Shown: one piece after another, positions 26,547 through 35,267 of the stretch
How positions within the stretch are numbered: the first letter of the stretch is position 1
Layout of the letters: every line of letters starts with the position of its first letter
Origin: JBHJGM01 sp050331815
GTDB lineage: Bacteria > Verrucomicrobiota > Verrucomicrobiia > Opitutales > JBHJGM01
Length of the DNA: 64,000 nucleotides
Direction of reading: 5' to 3'
Assembly (NCBI GenBank): GCA_050331815.1
Contig: JBHJGM010000016.1
Coordinates: 1-64,000, forward strand
Position numbers and translations under genes: made by a program
The notes under the pieces: generated by a model
Database searches by the model: none
The model's input: the letters and a program-made list of their open reading frames with translations, nothing else
Told to the model about the DNA's origin: nothing

Positions 26547-28078
26547 TGCTGGTTGCCCTGCCCATTGCGCTGCCGCTGTTGACCGCGATCGCCTGCCTTT
26601 TCGCGCGGCGCAGCGTGGGTTTGCAGCGCGCCCTCACCATGAGTGGCAGCGTGCTGCAACTGGTGGCGGCGATCGTCCTGCTACTGGAGGTGAATGGCGA
26701 AGGCATCCAGGTGCTGGTCTTTGGCGGCTGGCCCGCGCCCCAGGGCATCGTCGTGGTGGCGGATCTGTTCAGCGCGATCATGGTGCTGATCACCGCCCTG
26801 ATGGGCCTGACCGTTGGCTTGTACGCCCTGGGCTCAATCTCGTCCGACCACGAGAAGCACTTTTTCCATCCGCTGTACCAGTTTTTGCTGTTGGGGGTGA
26901 ACGGTGCGTTCCTCACCGGCGACCTGTTCAATCTGTTCGTCTGGTTCGAAGTGATGCTCATTTCCTCCTTTGTGCTGCTGGCCCTGGGCGGAACGCGGCC
27001 GCAGCTCGATGGCGCGCTGAAATACGTGGTGCTCAACGTGATCGCCTCAACGCTGTTTCTGGCTGGCGTGGGCATCCTCTACGGCAAGCTGGGCACGCTC
27101 AACATGGCCGACGTCGCCATGACGCTGGAGACGCATCCCGACCGCGAATGGATCCTCAGCTCGGCGGTGTTGCTGGTGGTCAGCTTTGGGCTGAAGGCGG
27201 GCATTTTTCCGTTCTTTTTCTGGCTGCCAGCCTCCTACCACACCCCGCCCACGGCGATCGCCGCCATCTTTGCCGGGCTCTTGACCAAGGTCGGCGTGTA
27301 TGCGCTGATCCGCTCCTTTACGCTTTTGTTCCCGGCCGAAACGGGACTCTTTCACGAGCTGCTGATTATCTTGGCAGGCTTCACGATGGTTACGGGCGTG
27401 CTCGGCGCGGCGGCTCACTACGACATCAAGCGCATCCTCTCTTTCCACATCATCAGCCAAATCGGCTACATGATCATGGGGCTGGCGATCTTTACCCCGC
27501 TGGCCCTGGCTGGCGCCGTCTTTTACCTGGTGCACCACATCATCGTAAAAACGAACCTCTTTCTGATCGGCGGGATCGTGGAGCGTCTGCGCGGAACGGG
27601 CCAACTCCTGCGCATTGGCGGGCTCTACCCGGCCTTTCCCCTCCTGGCCGTGCTGTTCTTCATCCCCGCGTTTTCCCTCGGCGGCATCCCGCCGCTGTCC
27701 GGCTTTTGGGCGAAGTTCACCGTGGTCAAAGCCGGGCTGGACGCCGAGCACTGGTGGCTGGTCGGGGTTGCCCTGGCGGTCGGCTCGCTGACGCTGTACT
27801 CCATGACCAAGATCTGGGCCGAGGCCTTCTGGAAGCGCTCGGACGAAGCGAACGAACCGATCACCGCCCCTGCGCCGCCCAGCCTGCGCGAAAAACTGCT
27901 CCTGTACAGCCCGGTGGCCGTGCTGTGTTTGTGCACGATACTGCTGGGATTCTTCGGACAGCCCATATTCGAACTCTGTGAGGCCGCTGGCCATCAGTTG
28001 CTGGAGCGCACGCCCTACCTCGAAGCCGTCGGGCAATCGATGTTCGACCCGCTGGCGGAAAAGGAGGTGGCTCCATGA
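26546..28078 (+). CDS. mrpD: Mrp/Mnh antiporter subunit D
   Basis: A 510-residue NuoM/NuoN-like antiporter subunit with about 14 membrane helices. LFNLFVWFEVMLISSFVLLAL carries the helix-5 Glu, FGLKAGIFPFFFWLPASYHTPPTAIAAIFAGLLTKVG the helix-7/8 lysine region, and HHIIVKTNLFLIGG a later conserved Lys. These residues line a proton path in complex I relatives. It overlaps mrpC by one base and mrpE by four. Confidence 0.94.
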   Translation: MLVALPIALPLLTAIACLFARRSVGLQRALTMSGSVLQLVAAIVLLLEVNGEGIQVLVFGGWPAPQGIVVVADLFSAIMVLITALMGLTVGLYALGSISSDHEKHFFHPLYQFLLLGVNGAFLTGDLFNLFVWFEVMLISSFVLLALGGTRPQLDGALKYVVLNVIASTLFLAGVGILYGKLGTLNMADVAMTLETHPDREWILSSAVLLVVSFGLKAGIFPFFFWLPASYHTPPTAIAAIFAGLLTKVGVYALIRSFTLLFPAETGLFHELLIILAGFTMVTGVLGAAAHYDIKRILSFHIISQIGYMIMGLAIFTPLALAGAVFYLVHHIIVKTNLFLIGGIVERLRGTGQLLRIGGLYPAFPLLAVLFFIPAFSLGGIPPLSGFWAKFTVVKAGLDAEHWWLVGVALAVGSLTLYSMTKIWAEAFWKRSDEANEPITAPAPPSLREKLLLYSPVAVLCLCTILLGFFGQPIFELCEAAGHQLLERTPYLEAVGQSMFDPLAEKEVAP

Positions 28079-28395
28079 AAGTCGTGCGCCTGTGTAACCT
28101 GCTGGCCTTTTACACCAGGGAGGTGGTGCTCTCAAACCTGCGCGTGGCTCGCGATGTGCTCAGCCCGAAGTACCGGATCGATCCCGCCTTTTTCTCCATT
28201 GAATTGGACCAGCTTTCCGATCTGCAGATCTCCATCCTGGCCAACCTGATCACGATGACTCCCGGCACGCTGAGCCTGGATGTGTCGCCCGACCGCCGTC
28301 ACCTGTACATCCACACCATGTACGCCGCTTCGTTGGACACGCTCAAGCAGCAGCTCAAGAGCGACTACGAACAGCGGGTCAAACGCGTCTTCTAG
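28075..28395 (+). CDS. mrpE: Mrp/Mnh antiporter subunit E, short form
   Basis: 106 residues, against about 160 in well-studied MrpE. The conserved C-terminal domain is intact: DLQISILANLITMTPGTLSLDVSPDRRHLYIHTMY. What is missing is the N-terminal pair of membrane helices; here the protein starts with a short amphipathic segment, then FYTREVVLSNLRVARDVLSP. The ATG overlaps the mrpD stop (ATGA), so the start is secure and this is not an annotation error. Subunit E helps assemble the complex; whether the short form still anchors in the membrane is open. Confidence 0.85.
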   Translation: MKVVRLCNLLAFYTREVVLSNLRVARDVLSPKYRIDPAFFSIELDQLSDLQISILANLITMTPGTLSLDVSPDRRHLYIHTMYAASLDTLKQQLKSDYEQRVKRVF

Positions 28396-28404
28396 GATCG
28401 ATTC

Positions 28405-28683
28405 ATGGACGATTTTCTCTCATTCTGCATTCTAACGGCGTACGTGCTGTTGTCCCTGGCCATGATTCTGACTGTGGTGCGGCTCTTTCGCGGGCCGGAC
28501 CTGACTGACCGGGTGACCGCGCTGGACGCACTGGCCGGCATCACCCTGAGCTTTGCCCTAGTGCTTGCCATCGAATCGGGCGAAGAGGCGTTTATGGATG
28601 TGTCCATCGCGGTGGCGGTGGTGGGCTTCATGGGAACGGTGGCTTTGGCCCGCCTGATCGAACGAAGGCATTCTGGAAAATGA
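28405..28683 (+). CDS. mrpF: Mrp/Mnh antiporter subunit F
   Basis: A 92-residue subunit with three membrane helices. RLFRGPDLTDRVTALDALAGIT is the MrpF signature, and the C-terminal helix reads VSIAVAVVGFMGTVALARLI. It starts 9 bases after mrpE and overlaps mrpG by 4 bases. Confidence 0.92.
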   Translation: MDDFLSFCILTAYVLLSLAMILTVVRLFRGPDLTDRVTALDALAGITLSFALVLAIESGEEAFMDVSIAVAVVGFMGTVALARLIERRHSGK

Positions 28684-29081
28684 GCATCGTCGTCGGCATC
28701 CTGGTGCTTCTGGGCGCTTTCTTCGCGCTGGTGGCCGCGATCGGTTTGCTCCGCCTGCCGGACTTTTTTTGCCGCATGCACGCTGCGGCCAAGGCCGGTG
28801 CGTTTGGCGGTGCGCTGCTCGCCTTAGCCAGCGCGCTGCATTTTCTGGATGTGCGGGCCTTTCTCGACGCCGCCCTGATCATCACCTTTTTCTACCTGAC
28901 CACGCCGGTGGCGAGTCACCTGCTCGGGCGGGCGGCCTTCCTGCGGGGCGTCTCCGTTTGGGAACCCACCCAACGCGTGGAGCTGCCCGACTACAGCAAA
29001 ACAGCCGAGACCGCATCCGGACTGCAGCCAGATTCCGACCGTGCGGGCGCGACACGCCTGCTCTCTGAATCCGAAAGCTAG
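28680..29081 (+). CDS. mrpG: Mrp/Mnh antiporter subunit G
   Basis: A 133-residue subunit with three membrane helices and the MrpG motif ALVAAIGLLRLPDFFCRMHAAAKAG, followed by FLTTPVASHLLGRAA-like YLTTPVASHLLGRAAF. The last 30 residues are a polar cytoplasmic tail longer than in Bacillus MrpG. It closes the complete seven-gene mrp operon (A-G). No terminator is evident before the histidine kinase gene. Confidence 0.91.
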   Translation: MSIVVGILVLLGAFFALVAAIGLLRLPDFFCRMHAAAKAGAFGGALLALASALHFLDVRAFLDAALIITFFYLTTPVASHLLGRAAFLRGVSVWEPTQRVELPDYSKTAETASGLQPDSDRAGATRLLSESES

Positions 29082-29269
29082 CCCAAGGGTGCATTGAGCC
29101 TGGCTGCGCTGCGAGCACTCTGCCGTACCTGCATTGTGCACATCGGTCCGTCCGATACGGAACTACCCTGTGCGAATAGGCCAGACTGGCGCAAAAAACT
29201 ATACTTCAGGCGTTTGGAACCTAAATTTATGCTCAGGAGTTCCGACTAGGTAGGAGTTACCCTGTTGCT

Positions 29270-30973
29270 GTGTTAATGTCCCTTGCTTCCTCAGATTTTG
29301 GTACGGCACAACGGGTCAAAGCCCTGGAGGCCTACGGGGTCATGGATACGCCTCCCGAGGAGGCTTTTGACAGCCTGACCCGTTTGCTGGGGCGCTTGCT
29401 GGATGTGCCAATCACCCTGCTGAGCCTGCTGGATGCGCAGCGGCAATGGTTCAAATCCAGGGTGGGCCTGGAAGCGGCGCAAACACCCCTGGAAATCTCT
29501 TTTTGCCAATATGTCGTAAAATCCGGACGCATGCAGGTCGTCACGGACGCGACGAAGGATCCGCGCTTTGCCCAAAGCCCGCTGGTGACCGGGCCGCCGC
29601 ACATTCGTTTTTACGCGGGCGTCCCACTCATCACCCCGGAAAGCGTGGCCGTGGGCACGCTCTGTGCGCTGGACACCCGACCGCGCGAGCCAGATCCCAA
29701 ACAGTTGGAGGCCATCCAGGAGTTGGCCCAGCACGTGGTCGCCCAGCTTGAGTTGCGCAAAGCGTTCAAAAAGCTGAAGCAGCAGTCGCGGGAACTGAAA
29801 GAGGCCAGCCGGGCCAAGACAGAATTCCTGGCCACCATGAGCCACGAGATCCGCACGCCGATGAACGGGGTGGTCGGTACGGCGGACCTGCTCGCCGAGA
29901 TGCCCATGCCCCCTGAACAAAAAGAGCTCGTCGATTTTATCCGCGACAGCTCCGACACCATGATGGGGTTGCTCAACGATCTGCTGGACTTCTCCAAAAT
30001 TGAGACTGGGCGGATCGAACTCGAGATGACTAATTTTGACCTCGGACGCATGGTCCGGTCAGCGGTCAGTCTGTTTGCCAGCCAATGCGAGGCGCAAGGG
30101 CTCGACCTGAGCCTGAAGCTGGATGGACGCACGCCGGAAACTTTTTACGGCGACAGCGCACGGCTGCGCCAGGTGATCGTTAACCTGTTGAACAACGCCC
30201 TGAAGTTTACCGAGAGCGGCAGCATCAGCGTGGAGGTGGGCCTGGATGCCGAGGCCGCGGCGTTGGAAGTCGCGGTGATCGATTCCGGCTGCGGCCTCAG
30301 CGAAAGCGCCCGCGAGCGGCTCTTCACACCATTTCGCCAAGGAGATTCATCCATTACCCGGCGTTACGGCGGCATGGGCCTGGGTCTGTCGATTTGCCGC
30401 GCCCTGGTCGAAGCCATGGGTGGCGACATCTGCCTGGAGAGTACCTCCGATAAGGGGAGCCGCTTTGCTTTCCACGTCCCGATTTTACAGAAACCGGTGA
30501 CGCAACCTCCCGAGCAGGCCAAGCCAGACAGGGCGCCTGCCCAGTCCGGATTTTGGACTAAGTCTCCCTTTCAAATCGAAAGCCCGAGCAAGCCAGCCAT
30601 GGTCTTGCTGGTGGAGGACAACGCGGTCAACCGCAAGGTGGCGGAGGTCATGCTGTCTCGGTTCGGCCTCGCGACCGCCGCCGCCGTCAACGGACAGGAG
30701 GCCGTCGACATGGTGCAACTTCAATCCTACGACCTCGTCCTGATGGATATTCAGATGCCGGTCATGGACGGGATCGAAGCCACGCGCGAGATTCGTAAAG
30801 TCTTGGAGCGCAAGTGCCCGCCGATTATCGCCCTGACCGCCAATGCCTTTGCGGGTGATCAGCACAAGTTTGCGGACGCGGGCATGCTGGGCTGCTTGAC
30901 CAAGCCGCTACGTCCCAATGACTTAATAGCCTGCCTGAAAGAGTTTCTGCCCGCGGCCAAGCTGAAAGAATAG
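29270..30973 (+). CDS. Hybrid histidine kinase (GAF-HisKA-HATPase-REC)
   Basis: A 567-residue soluble sensor kinase. An N-terminal GAF domain (about 20-165; typical QRQWFKSRVGL and ISFCQYVV segments), a coiled coil, then HisKA with phosphoacceptor H192 in MSHEIRTPMNG, HATPase_c with N, G1 and G2 boxes (NLLNNALKFTESG, DSGCGL, GGMGLGLSICRALV), and a C-terminal receiver with VLLVEDNAVNRKV and phosphorylated Asp493 in LMDIQMPVMDG. No output domain or adjacent regulator is present, so it must pass phosphate to a distant phosphotransfer protein. GTG 29270 and ATG 29276 are both possible starts; numbering uses the GTG. Confidence 0.93.
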   Translation: MLMSLASSDFGTAQRVKALEAYGVMDTPPEEAFDSLTRLLGRLLDVPITLLSLLDAQRQWFKSRVGLEAAQTPLEISFCQYVVKSGRMQVVTDATKDPRFAQSPLVTGPPHIRFYAGVPLITPESVAVGTLCALDTRPREPDPKQLEAIQELAQHVVAQLELRKAFKKLKQQSRELKEASRAKTEFLATMSHEIRTPMNGVVGTADLLAEMPMPPEQKELVDFIRDSSDTMMGLLNDLLDFSKIETGRIELEMTNFDLGRMVRSAVSLFASQCEAQGLDLSLKLDGRTPETFYGDSARLRQVIVNLLNNALKFTESGSISVEVGLDAEAAALEVAVIDSGCGLSESARERLFTPFRQGDSSITRRYGGMGLGLSICRALVEAMGGDICLESTSDKGSRFAFHVPILQKPVTQPPEQAKPDRAPAQSGFWTKSPFQIESPSKPAMVLLVEDNAVNRKVAEVMLSRFGLATAAAVNGQEAVDMVQLQSYDLVLMDIQMPVMDGIEATREIRKVLERKCPPIIALTANAFAGDQHKFADAGMLGCLTKPLRPNDLIACLKEFLPAAKLKE

Positions 30974-31023
30974 CGCGTAGTCAGGTTATGCTGGCGCAGA
31001 GGTGTTTACTTAGGTTCAGACAG

Positions 31024-31052
31024 TTCACTTTTTTGTGGACAAAGTCGATTAT
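31024..31052 (+). promoter_or_regulatory. Possible promoter of the GbsR-like/polysaccharide export operon
   Basis: TTCACT (31024-31029) and GATTAT (31047-31052) are separated by 17 bases. Directly after the -10 stands an inverted repeat GTTGA-N5-TCAAC (31053-31067), placed where a repressor would block initiation; autoregulation by the GbsR-like protein is possible but unproven. Confidence 0.4.
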
Positions 31053-31082
31053 GTTGATGAACTCAACTACAGCTACTTTGCG

Positions 31083-31649
31083 ATGGCCAGTCAGGCACCT
31101 GTCAATGTCGATACTCCGACTGAACCGACCGCTCCCTGGAGGCAGGCAGCGATCGGTTTTTTCATGGAGGTGGCGCAGTTTCTGGGCATTCCGAAATCGG
31201 TGGGCCAGGTCTACGGGGCGCTTTTCTCCAGCCCCACACCGCTGAGTCCCGATGAATTGATGAGCGCCCTCGGCCTGAGTAAAGCTGGGGTCAGCAAAGC
31301 GCTCGATTACCTAAAGCGCTACGAAGCGGTGACGCAGGCCTTTCAATTGGGCGACCGGCGCACGCGTTACGCCGCGGAACTCGATCTGTCGAAAGTCGTT
31401 CAGGGCTTTTTCCGCGCTCAGGTAGAACGTGATTTTCGCTCGTGGGGCGGGCAATTGGCGTTTGGCAGACAGGTGCTCGACCAAGGCGGTCAAGGCGTCT
31501 TTGGCAGCGATGACCCGGCGTTTGTACGCGCGCGATTCGAATTACTGGCGCAGTGGTTTGCTCAGGCTCAAGCCAGCCTGCCGGTGCTCGAAAATCATTT
31601 TAAGCAGACGGCCCCACCCAACTCCGGACAAACAGGAGGTGGCGCGTGA
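31083..31649 (+). CDS. GbsR/MarR-like transcriptional regulator
   Basis: About 188 residues with a winged-helix DNA-binding region (about 40-105): QVYGALFSSPTPLSPDELMSALGLSKAGVSKALDYLKRYEAV is laid out like GbsR-family proteins, with a helical dimerisation part following. I prefer the ATG at 31083 because a plausible promoter lies just ahead of it; a GTG at 31035 would add 16 residues and would place the -10 inside the gene. Its stop overlaps the wzm start, so it is translated with the polysaccharide exporter and probably controls it. Effector unknown. Confidence 0.75.
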   Translation: MASQAPVNVDTPTEPTAPWRQAAIGFFMEVAQFLGIPKSVGQVYGALFSSPTPLSPDELMSALGLSKAGVSKALDYLKRYEAVTQAFQLGDRRTRYAAELDLSKVVQGFFRAQVERDFRSWGGQLAFGRQVLDQGGQGVFGSDDPAFVRARFELLAQWFAQAQASLPVLENHFKQTAPPNSGQTGGGA

Positions 31650-32500
31650 GCAACGTACCGATCACCGTCTTTACTGCGGAGTCCACCAGCCTGCGCCCGG
31701 CCAGGCTCGCCGGTGAGATGCTCCGCGGTGCCTGGGAAGGCCGGCGGCTGGCCTACCGGCTTTTCCGCAAGGACCTCAAGGCTGAGTTCGCGGACTCACT
31801 GCTGGGCTACACCTGGAATTTTGCGAACCCGTTGATCCTGGCTGCGATTTTCATCCTCATGCAAAAGGATGGGATCCTGCGCACCGACACCATCGCGATG
31901 CCCTACCCGGTGTATGTGGTCTGCGGCATGTTGCTCTTCCAGACGTTTATCCAGTCGATCAACCTGCCGTTGTCGCTGCTGGTGCGCTCGGGCAACCTGA
32001 TCAACAACGTGCGCGTGCCCGCCGAATCACTGGTGGGCTCGGTCTTGCTGCGGCTGGGCTTCGACGCGCTGTTTTATATTCCAATCATTCTGGCCACCTG
32101 CTGGCTGTTCGACGTGCTGACCTGGCAGGGCGCGCTTTGGCTTGGTGTGCTGTACCCGTCCATGATTTTGCTGGGCTCGGCCTTCGGACTATTTCTGGCG
32201 CCACTGAACGTCATCTACTCCGACTGCTCAAAGCTCGTGCAGAACCTCACGCGCCCGCTGATGTTCATCTGCCCGACGTTTTACCGTCCCTCCGACGGCA
32301 TGCCCTGGCTCGAGGCTATTTTAACCTACAACCCCATCGGCGTGGTGATGGACAACATCCGCCTGCTGACGGTGCAGGGCGAGTGGATGAACCTGCCGGC
32401 CTTTGTCTGTGTGCTGGGCGCAGCGGCGCTGCTTTTTCTCACGGGCTGGCTGCTGTTGCACGTGTCCGTGACGCTGCTGGCGCAAAAGGTTTCCGCCTGA
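31646..32500 (+). CDS. Polysaccharide ABC exporter permease (Wzm-type)
   Basis: A 284-residue ABC-2 type permease with six predicted membrane helices. The N-terminal FRKDLKAEFADSLLGYTWNFANPL is the family's amphipathic entry and first helix; LTRPLMFICPTFYRPSDGMP and YNPIGVVMDNIRLL are typical of O-antigen and teichoic acid exporters. It starts with GTG overlapping the regulator's stop and precedes the ATPase gene by 4 bases. Together they move a lipid-linked glycan across the inner membrane. Confidence 0.88.
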   Translation: MSNVPITVFTAESTSLRPARLAGEMLRGAWEGRRLAYRLFRKDLKAEFADSLLGYTWNFANPLILAAIFILMQKDGILRTDTIAMPYPVYVVCGMLLFQTFIQSINLPLSLLVRSGNLINNVRVPAESLVGSVLLRLGFDALFYIPIILATCWLFDVLTWQGALWLGVLYPSMILLGSAFGLFLAPLNVIYSDCSKLVQNLTRPLMFICPTFYRPSDGMPWLEAILTYNPIGVVMDNIRLLTVQGEWMNLPAFVCVLGAAALLFLTGWLLLHVSVTLLAQKVSA

Positions 32501-32504
32501 TATC

Positions 32505-33767
32505 ATGGAACCCGCCATCGAGATCGAATCGGTTTACAAGAAGTTTGTCCGGCAGTCGGACAAACACCGAGGCTACCTTTTGCGCGATTTGTTACGGGAG
32601 GTTACCGGCTTGCGTCGCGACGATCGGCGACTGCGCAAGGACGAGTTCTGGGCCGTCGAAAACCTGTCCCTGCGGATCATGCCGGGCGAGTCGCTGGCAC
32701 TGGTCGGCCGCAACGGCGCAGGCAAAAGCACCCTGCTCAAACTGGTGGCCGGGCTGCTCAAGCCGGACTCGGGGCGCATCACCATTCGCGGGCGCATGCA
32801 ATCGTTGATCAACCTGGGTGCGGGCTTCAACCCACGCCTGAGCGGTCGGGAAAATATTCTCAACGCCGGCGCCGTGCAGGGCTTTTCCTCACGAGAGATG
32901 AAAAGTGTCGAGGCCGCGGTCATCGACTTTGCCGAGATCGAGGAGTTTATCGACAGCCCGGTACACACCTACAGCTCGGGCATGCGCGCACGCCTGGGCT
33001 ACAGCATCGCCGTACACCTGGACCCCGACATCCTCCTGCTCGACGAGGTACTCTCCGTGGGAGATTTTCTCTTTCAAAATAAGTGCCATTACCGCATGCA
33101 GGAACTACGTAGCCGAGGCGTAACGACGATCTCCGTCTCGCATTCACACAGTCGCTTGTTGCAGTCGTGCAATCAGGCCCTGTGGATCAACCGCGGCCGA
33201 AAGATAAAGTATGGCAACCCACAGGAAGTCATCAGGGCCTACCTTGAAGAAACCAGCGCGGAATCCGAAACAGCGAAACGTAACTCCTTGGAATCTGCGG
33301 AAGGGGTCTTTGGTTTGGTGCATCAGGAACACACTTTGATACGGGATGTACACGCCAATATCCCGGGCCAGCTTGATTCCCCTCAGGAGCCGCTTTTCTC
33401 CGAGGATGATTCCCTCAACGTAGCATTCGGCTTTGAACTGGTTAAGCCCACCACGCAGTTAGCGTTGAGTTGGGTATTGTTTCGTGCGGATGGATTGCGA
33501 ATCTCCCTGATGTCTTCACGCGAAACAAGGACTGTCCCGCTGGAGTGCGAAGGGAAAGTGGAAGGCGCTTTATCCCTTCGCCGCCTCGGATTGGCTCCTG
33601 GTGGTTATGCATTGGTTCTGTGTGTCAACGATGGCGAGTCCTTGATGTACCGAGACGTGATATTTCGCTTTTCAGTGTATGGAGACCCCTGCCCAGGACG
33701 TGGGCCACTGCGACCGGATTTTTCGCTTACCGTCGCTCCTAAAACTGCTGCCGAAGTCCATGTTTAG
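32505..33767 (+). CDS. Polysaccharide ABC exporter ATPase (Wzt-type) with carbohydrate-binding C-domain
   Basis: A 420-residue ATPase. Walker A is GRNGAGKST (68-76), the signature is YSSGMRARLGYS and Walker B is DPDILLLDEVLSVGD. The nucleotide-binding domain ends near residue 250, then a beta-rich extra domain (about 270-415) resembles the Wzt C-terminal domain that recognises the end of the finished glycan, so export is likely coupled to chain modification. From about 33.2 kb the base composition falls compared with the first half of the gene, as though the C-domain and what follows were acquired separately. Confidence 0.88.
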   Translation: MEPAIEIESVYKKFVRQSDKHRGYLLRDLLREVTGLRRDDRRLRKDEFWAVENLSLRIMPGESLALVGRNGAGKSTLLKLVAGLLKPDSGRITIRGRMQSLINLGAGFNPRLSGRENILNAGAVQGFSSREMKSVEAAVIDFAEIEEFIDSPVHTYSSGMRARLGYSIAVHLDPDILLLDEVLSVGDFLFQNKCHYRMQELRSRGVTTISVSHSHSRLLQSCNQALWINRGRKIKYGNPQEVIRAYLEETSAESETAKRNSLESAEGVFGLVHQEHTLIRDVHANIPGQLDSPQEPLFSEDDSLNVAFGFELVKPTTQLALSWVLFRADGLRISLMSSRETRTVPLECEGKVEGALSLRRLGLAPGGYALVLCVNDGESLMYRDVIFRFSVYGDPCPGRGPLRPDFSLTVAPKTAAEVHV

Positions 33768-34587
33768 CTTCAGAAGAAAGCCATCAGGCAACGGACTGCT
33801 TTGGCTGGTCGACGAAAACTCAACCCAGCGTGCGATGTTTCAAGAAAGCTTCGACTCAGCCCAGCGTTGGATGCCGAACGTAGCCAAAGCTGTCCTTTAT
33901 ATCGGAAGGCACCCTAAGGTAGCTGCCGAGTGTTTCAGGCTACGCTCAAAAGCGCAGGCCCATGCGGCTAAATTCGACGCCTGGGCACAATCCCCCTTTG
34001 AACAGACACTGTTTCTCGATAACGACACTTTTGTCCGGGCGCCCTTAACACATTACTTCGAGCATGACACGGATGTCGTTGCGGTACCGTATCCGAATTT
34101 TTTTGAAAAGGCCGAACTCCAAGTACCCTGGGGTTCAGAGGTTCCAACTAGATGGCAGAACGTAAATTCGGGCGTCGTACTTTTTCACAAAAGCTTCGTT
34201 TCTCGTTATCGCGAGATTTGGAAACGCTACGGCACATTCGCCCCTCGGCTTCCAGGCAAAGATCAATGCCTGTTTTCGCTAGCACTTACCCTGCCTGGAG
34301 TTCGCTGGCAGCCGGACTTGCACCTGCAGATCAGTACGACGGATTTTGCGGTCGAATTCATACGCTCCATTGTTGGCGCCCCTCGAGAGCCCGCGCTGGA
34401 AGGTGTACCCATGTCTCTGATACAAGCAGCATACGTTTTTCATACAACTGCCGAAAAACAGCGCCACCGAGACGCCTATCGTCAGTGCAATCAAGCGCAG
34501 GATTTTTTGCCCGCGCCTTCCGAATGTAGCCTTAACTCATCGCAAATACGTTTGCTGGCCGAACGTCATCCCGTTCAATTTCCATGA
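33760..34587 (+). CDS. Putative GT-A glycosyltransferase
   Basis: About 275 residues from the ATG at 33760, which overlaps the wzt stop by 8 bases; the frame extends upstream but within wzt. QTLFLDNDTFVRAPLTHYFE contains a DxD motif (DND) after a hydrophobic strand, as in nucleotide-sugar transferases that bind metal. NVNSGVVLFHKS matches the N-S-G substrate loop seen in GT8-like enzymes. Sequence is AT-richer than the surroundings. Donor and acceptor unknown. Confidence 0.65.
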   Translation: MFSFRRKPSGNGLLWLVDENSTQRAMFQESFDSAQRWMPNVAKAVLYIGRHPKVAAECFRLRSKAQAHAAKFDAWAQSPFEQTLFLDNDTFVRAPLTHYFEHDTDVVAVPYPNFFEKAELQVPWGSEVPTRWQNVNSGVVLFHKSFVSRYREIWKRYGTFAPRLPGKDQCLFSLALTLPGVRWQPDLHLQISTTDFAVEFIRSIVGAPREPALEGVPMSLIQAAYVFHTTAEKQRHRDAYRQCNQAQDFLPAPSECSLNSSQIRLLAERHPVQFP

Positions 34588-35267
34588 AAGTCGCCGTTCA
34601 GATTCCGATCAAGGCGCGCTCAAGCACCCGCGTTCCAAACAAAAATTTCCGCGAACTCAGCGGCAAGCCATTGTGCTTTTGGATGCTGGACGAGTTGGTG
34701 GAAGCCTGTCCGGAGGATTGGGATTTGTACATCGATTCCGAGCACAGGAGCGTCCACGAAAAAGTGGAGGCGCGTCACCCCGGACGTTTTCGTTACCACG
34801 AGCGCGAGGAATGGTTTGCGGGCGATCAGGCCAACGGCAATCACCTCATTCAGCAGTTCGCCATCCGCAATCCCTCGTACGATATCTTTGCACAAGCGTA
34901 CGTGACTTCGGTCACCCTGAAGGGCTCTATCTTTCGCGAAGCCATGGAGCATCTGATCAACACCGTCGACCGCTACGACTCAACGTTTCTGGTGACTGAG
35001 GAGACCGGCTGGTTTTGGTTTCAGGACAAAGCCTGCAACTACGACCCGCGCACAGCAGACGGCTTGCCACGGTCTCAGGACGCCATGGTTTTCAAGGAAA
35101 CCACCGGGCTTTATATTATAACGCGCGATGCTGTTTTGCGAACCGGATGTCGCATTGGCCGCCGTCCGTTTTTGTATCCGGTCAGCCGAAAATTCGCTCT
35201 CGATATCGATACCATGGAGGATTTTCGCGAGGCACAGCGCATACTCGACTATGAACACGGACGATAA
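34584..35267 (+). CDS. CMP-sugar cytidylyltransferase family protein
   Basis: A 227-residue nucleotidyltransferase. VQIPIKARSSTRVPNKNFRELSGKPL matches the CTP-binding N-terminus of NeuA/KdsB-type enzymes (Arg-rich loop then Lys-Asn), and the SRKFALDIDTMEDFREAQ segment near the C-terminus carries the second conserved acidic pair. It would activate an acidic sugar as its CMP derivative. The start overlaps the preceding glycosyltransferase by 4 bases. Substrate (nonulosonic acid, Kdo-like or other) cannot be told from sequence. Confidence 0.8.
   Translation: MKVAVQIPIKARSSTRVPNKNFRELSGKPLCFWMLDELVEACPEDWDLYIDSEHRSVHEKVEARHPGRFRYHEREEWFAGDQANGNHLIQQFAIRNPSYDIFAQAYVTSVTLKGSIFREAMEHLINTVDRYDSTFLVTEETGWFWFQDKACNYDPRTADGLPRSQDAMVFKETTGLYIITRDAVLRTGCRIGRRPFLYPVSRKFALDIDTMEDFREAQRILDYEHGR

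Noticed and set aside
27047..28135. Minus-strand frame opposite mrpD
   Set aside because: Charged repetitive product typical of reading a membrane protein gene backwards.
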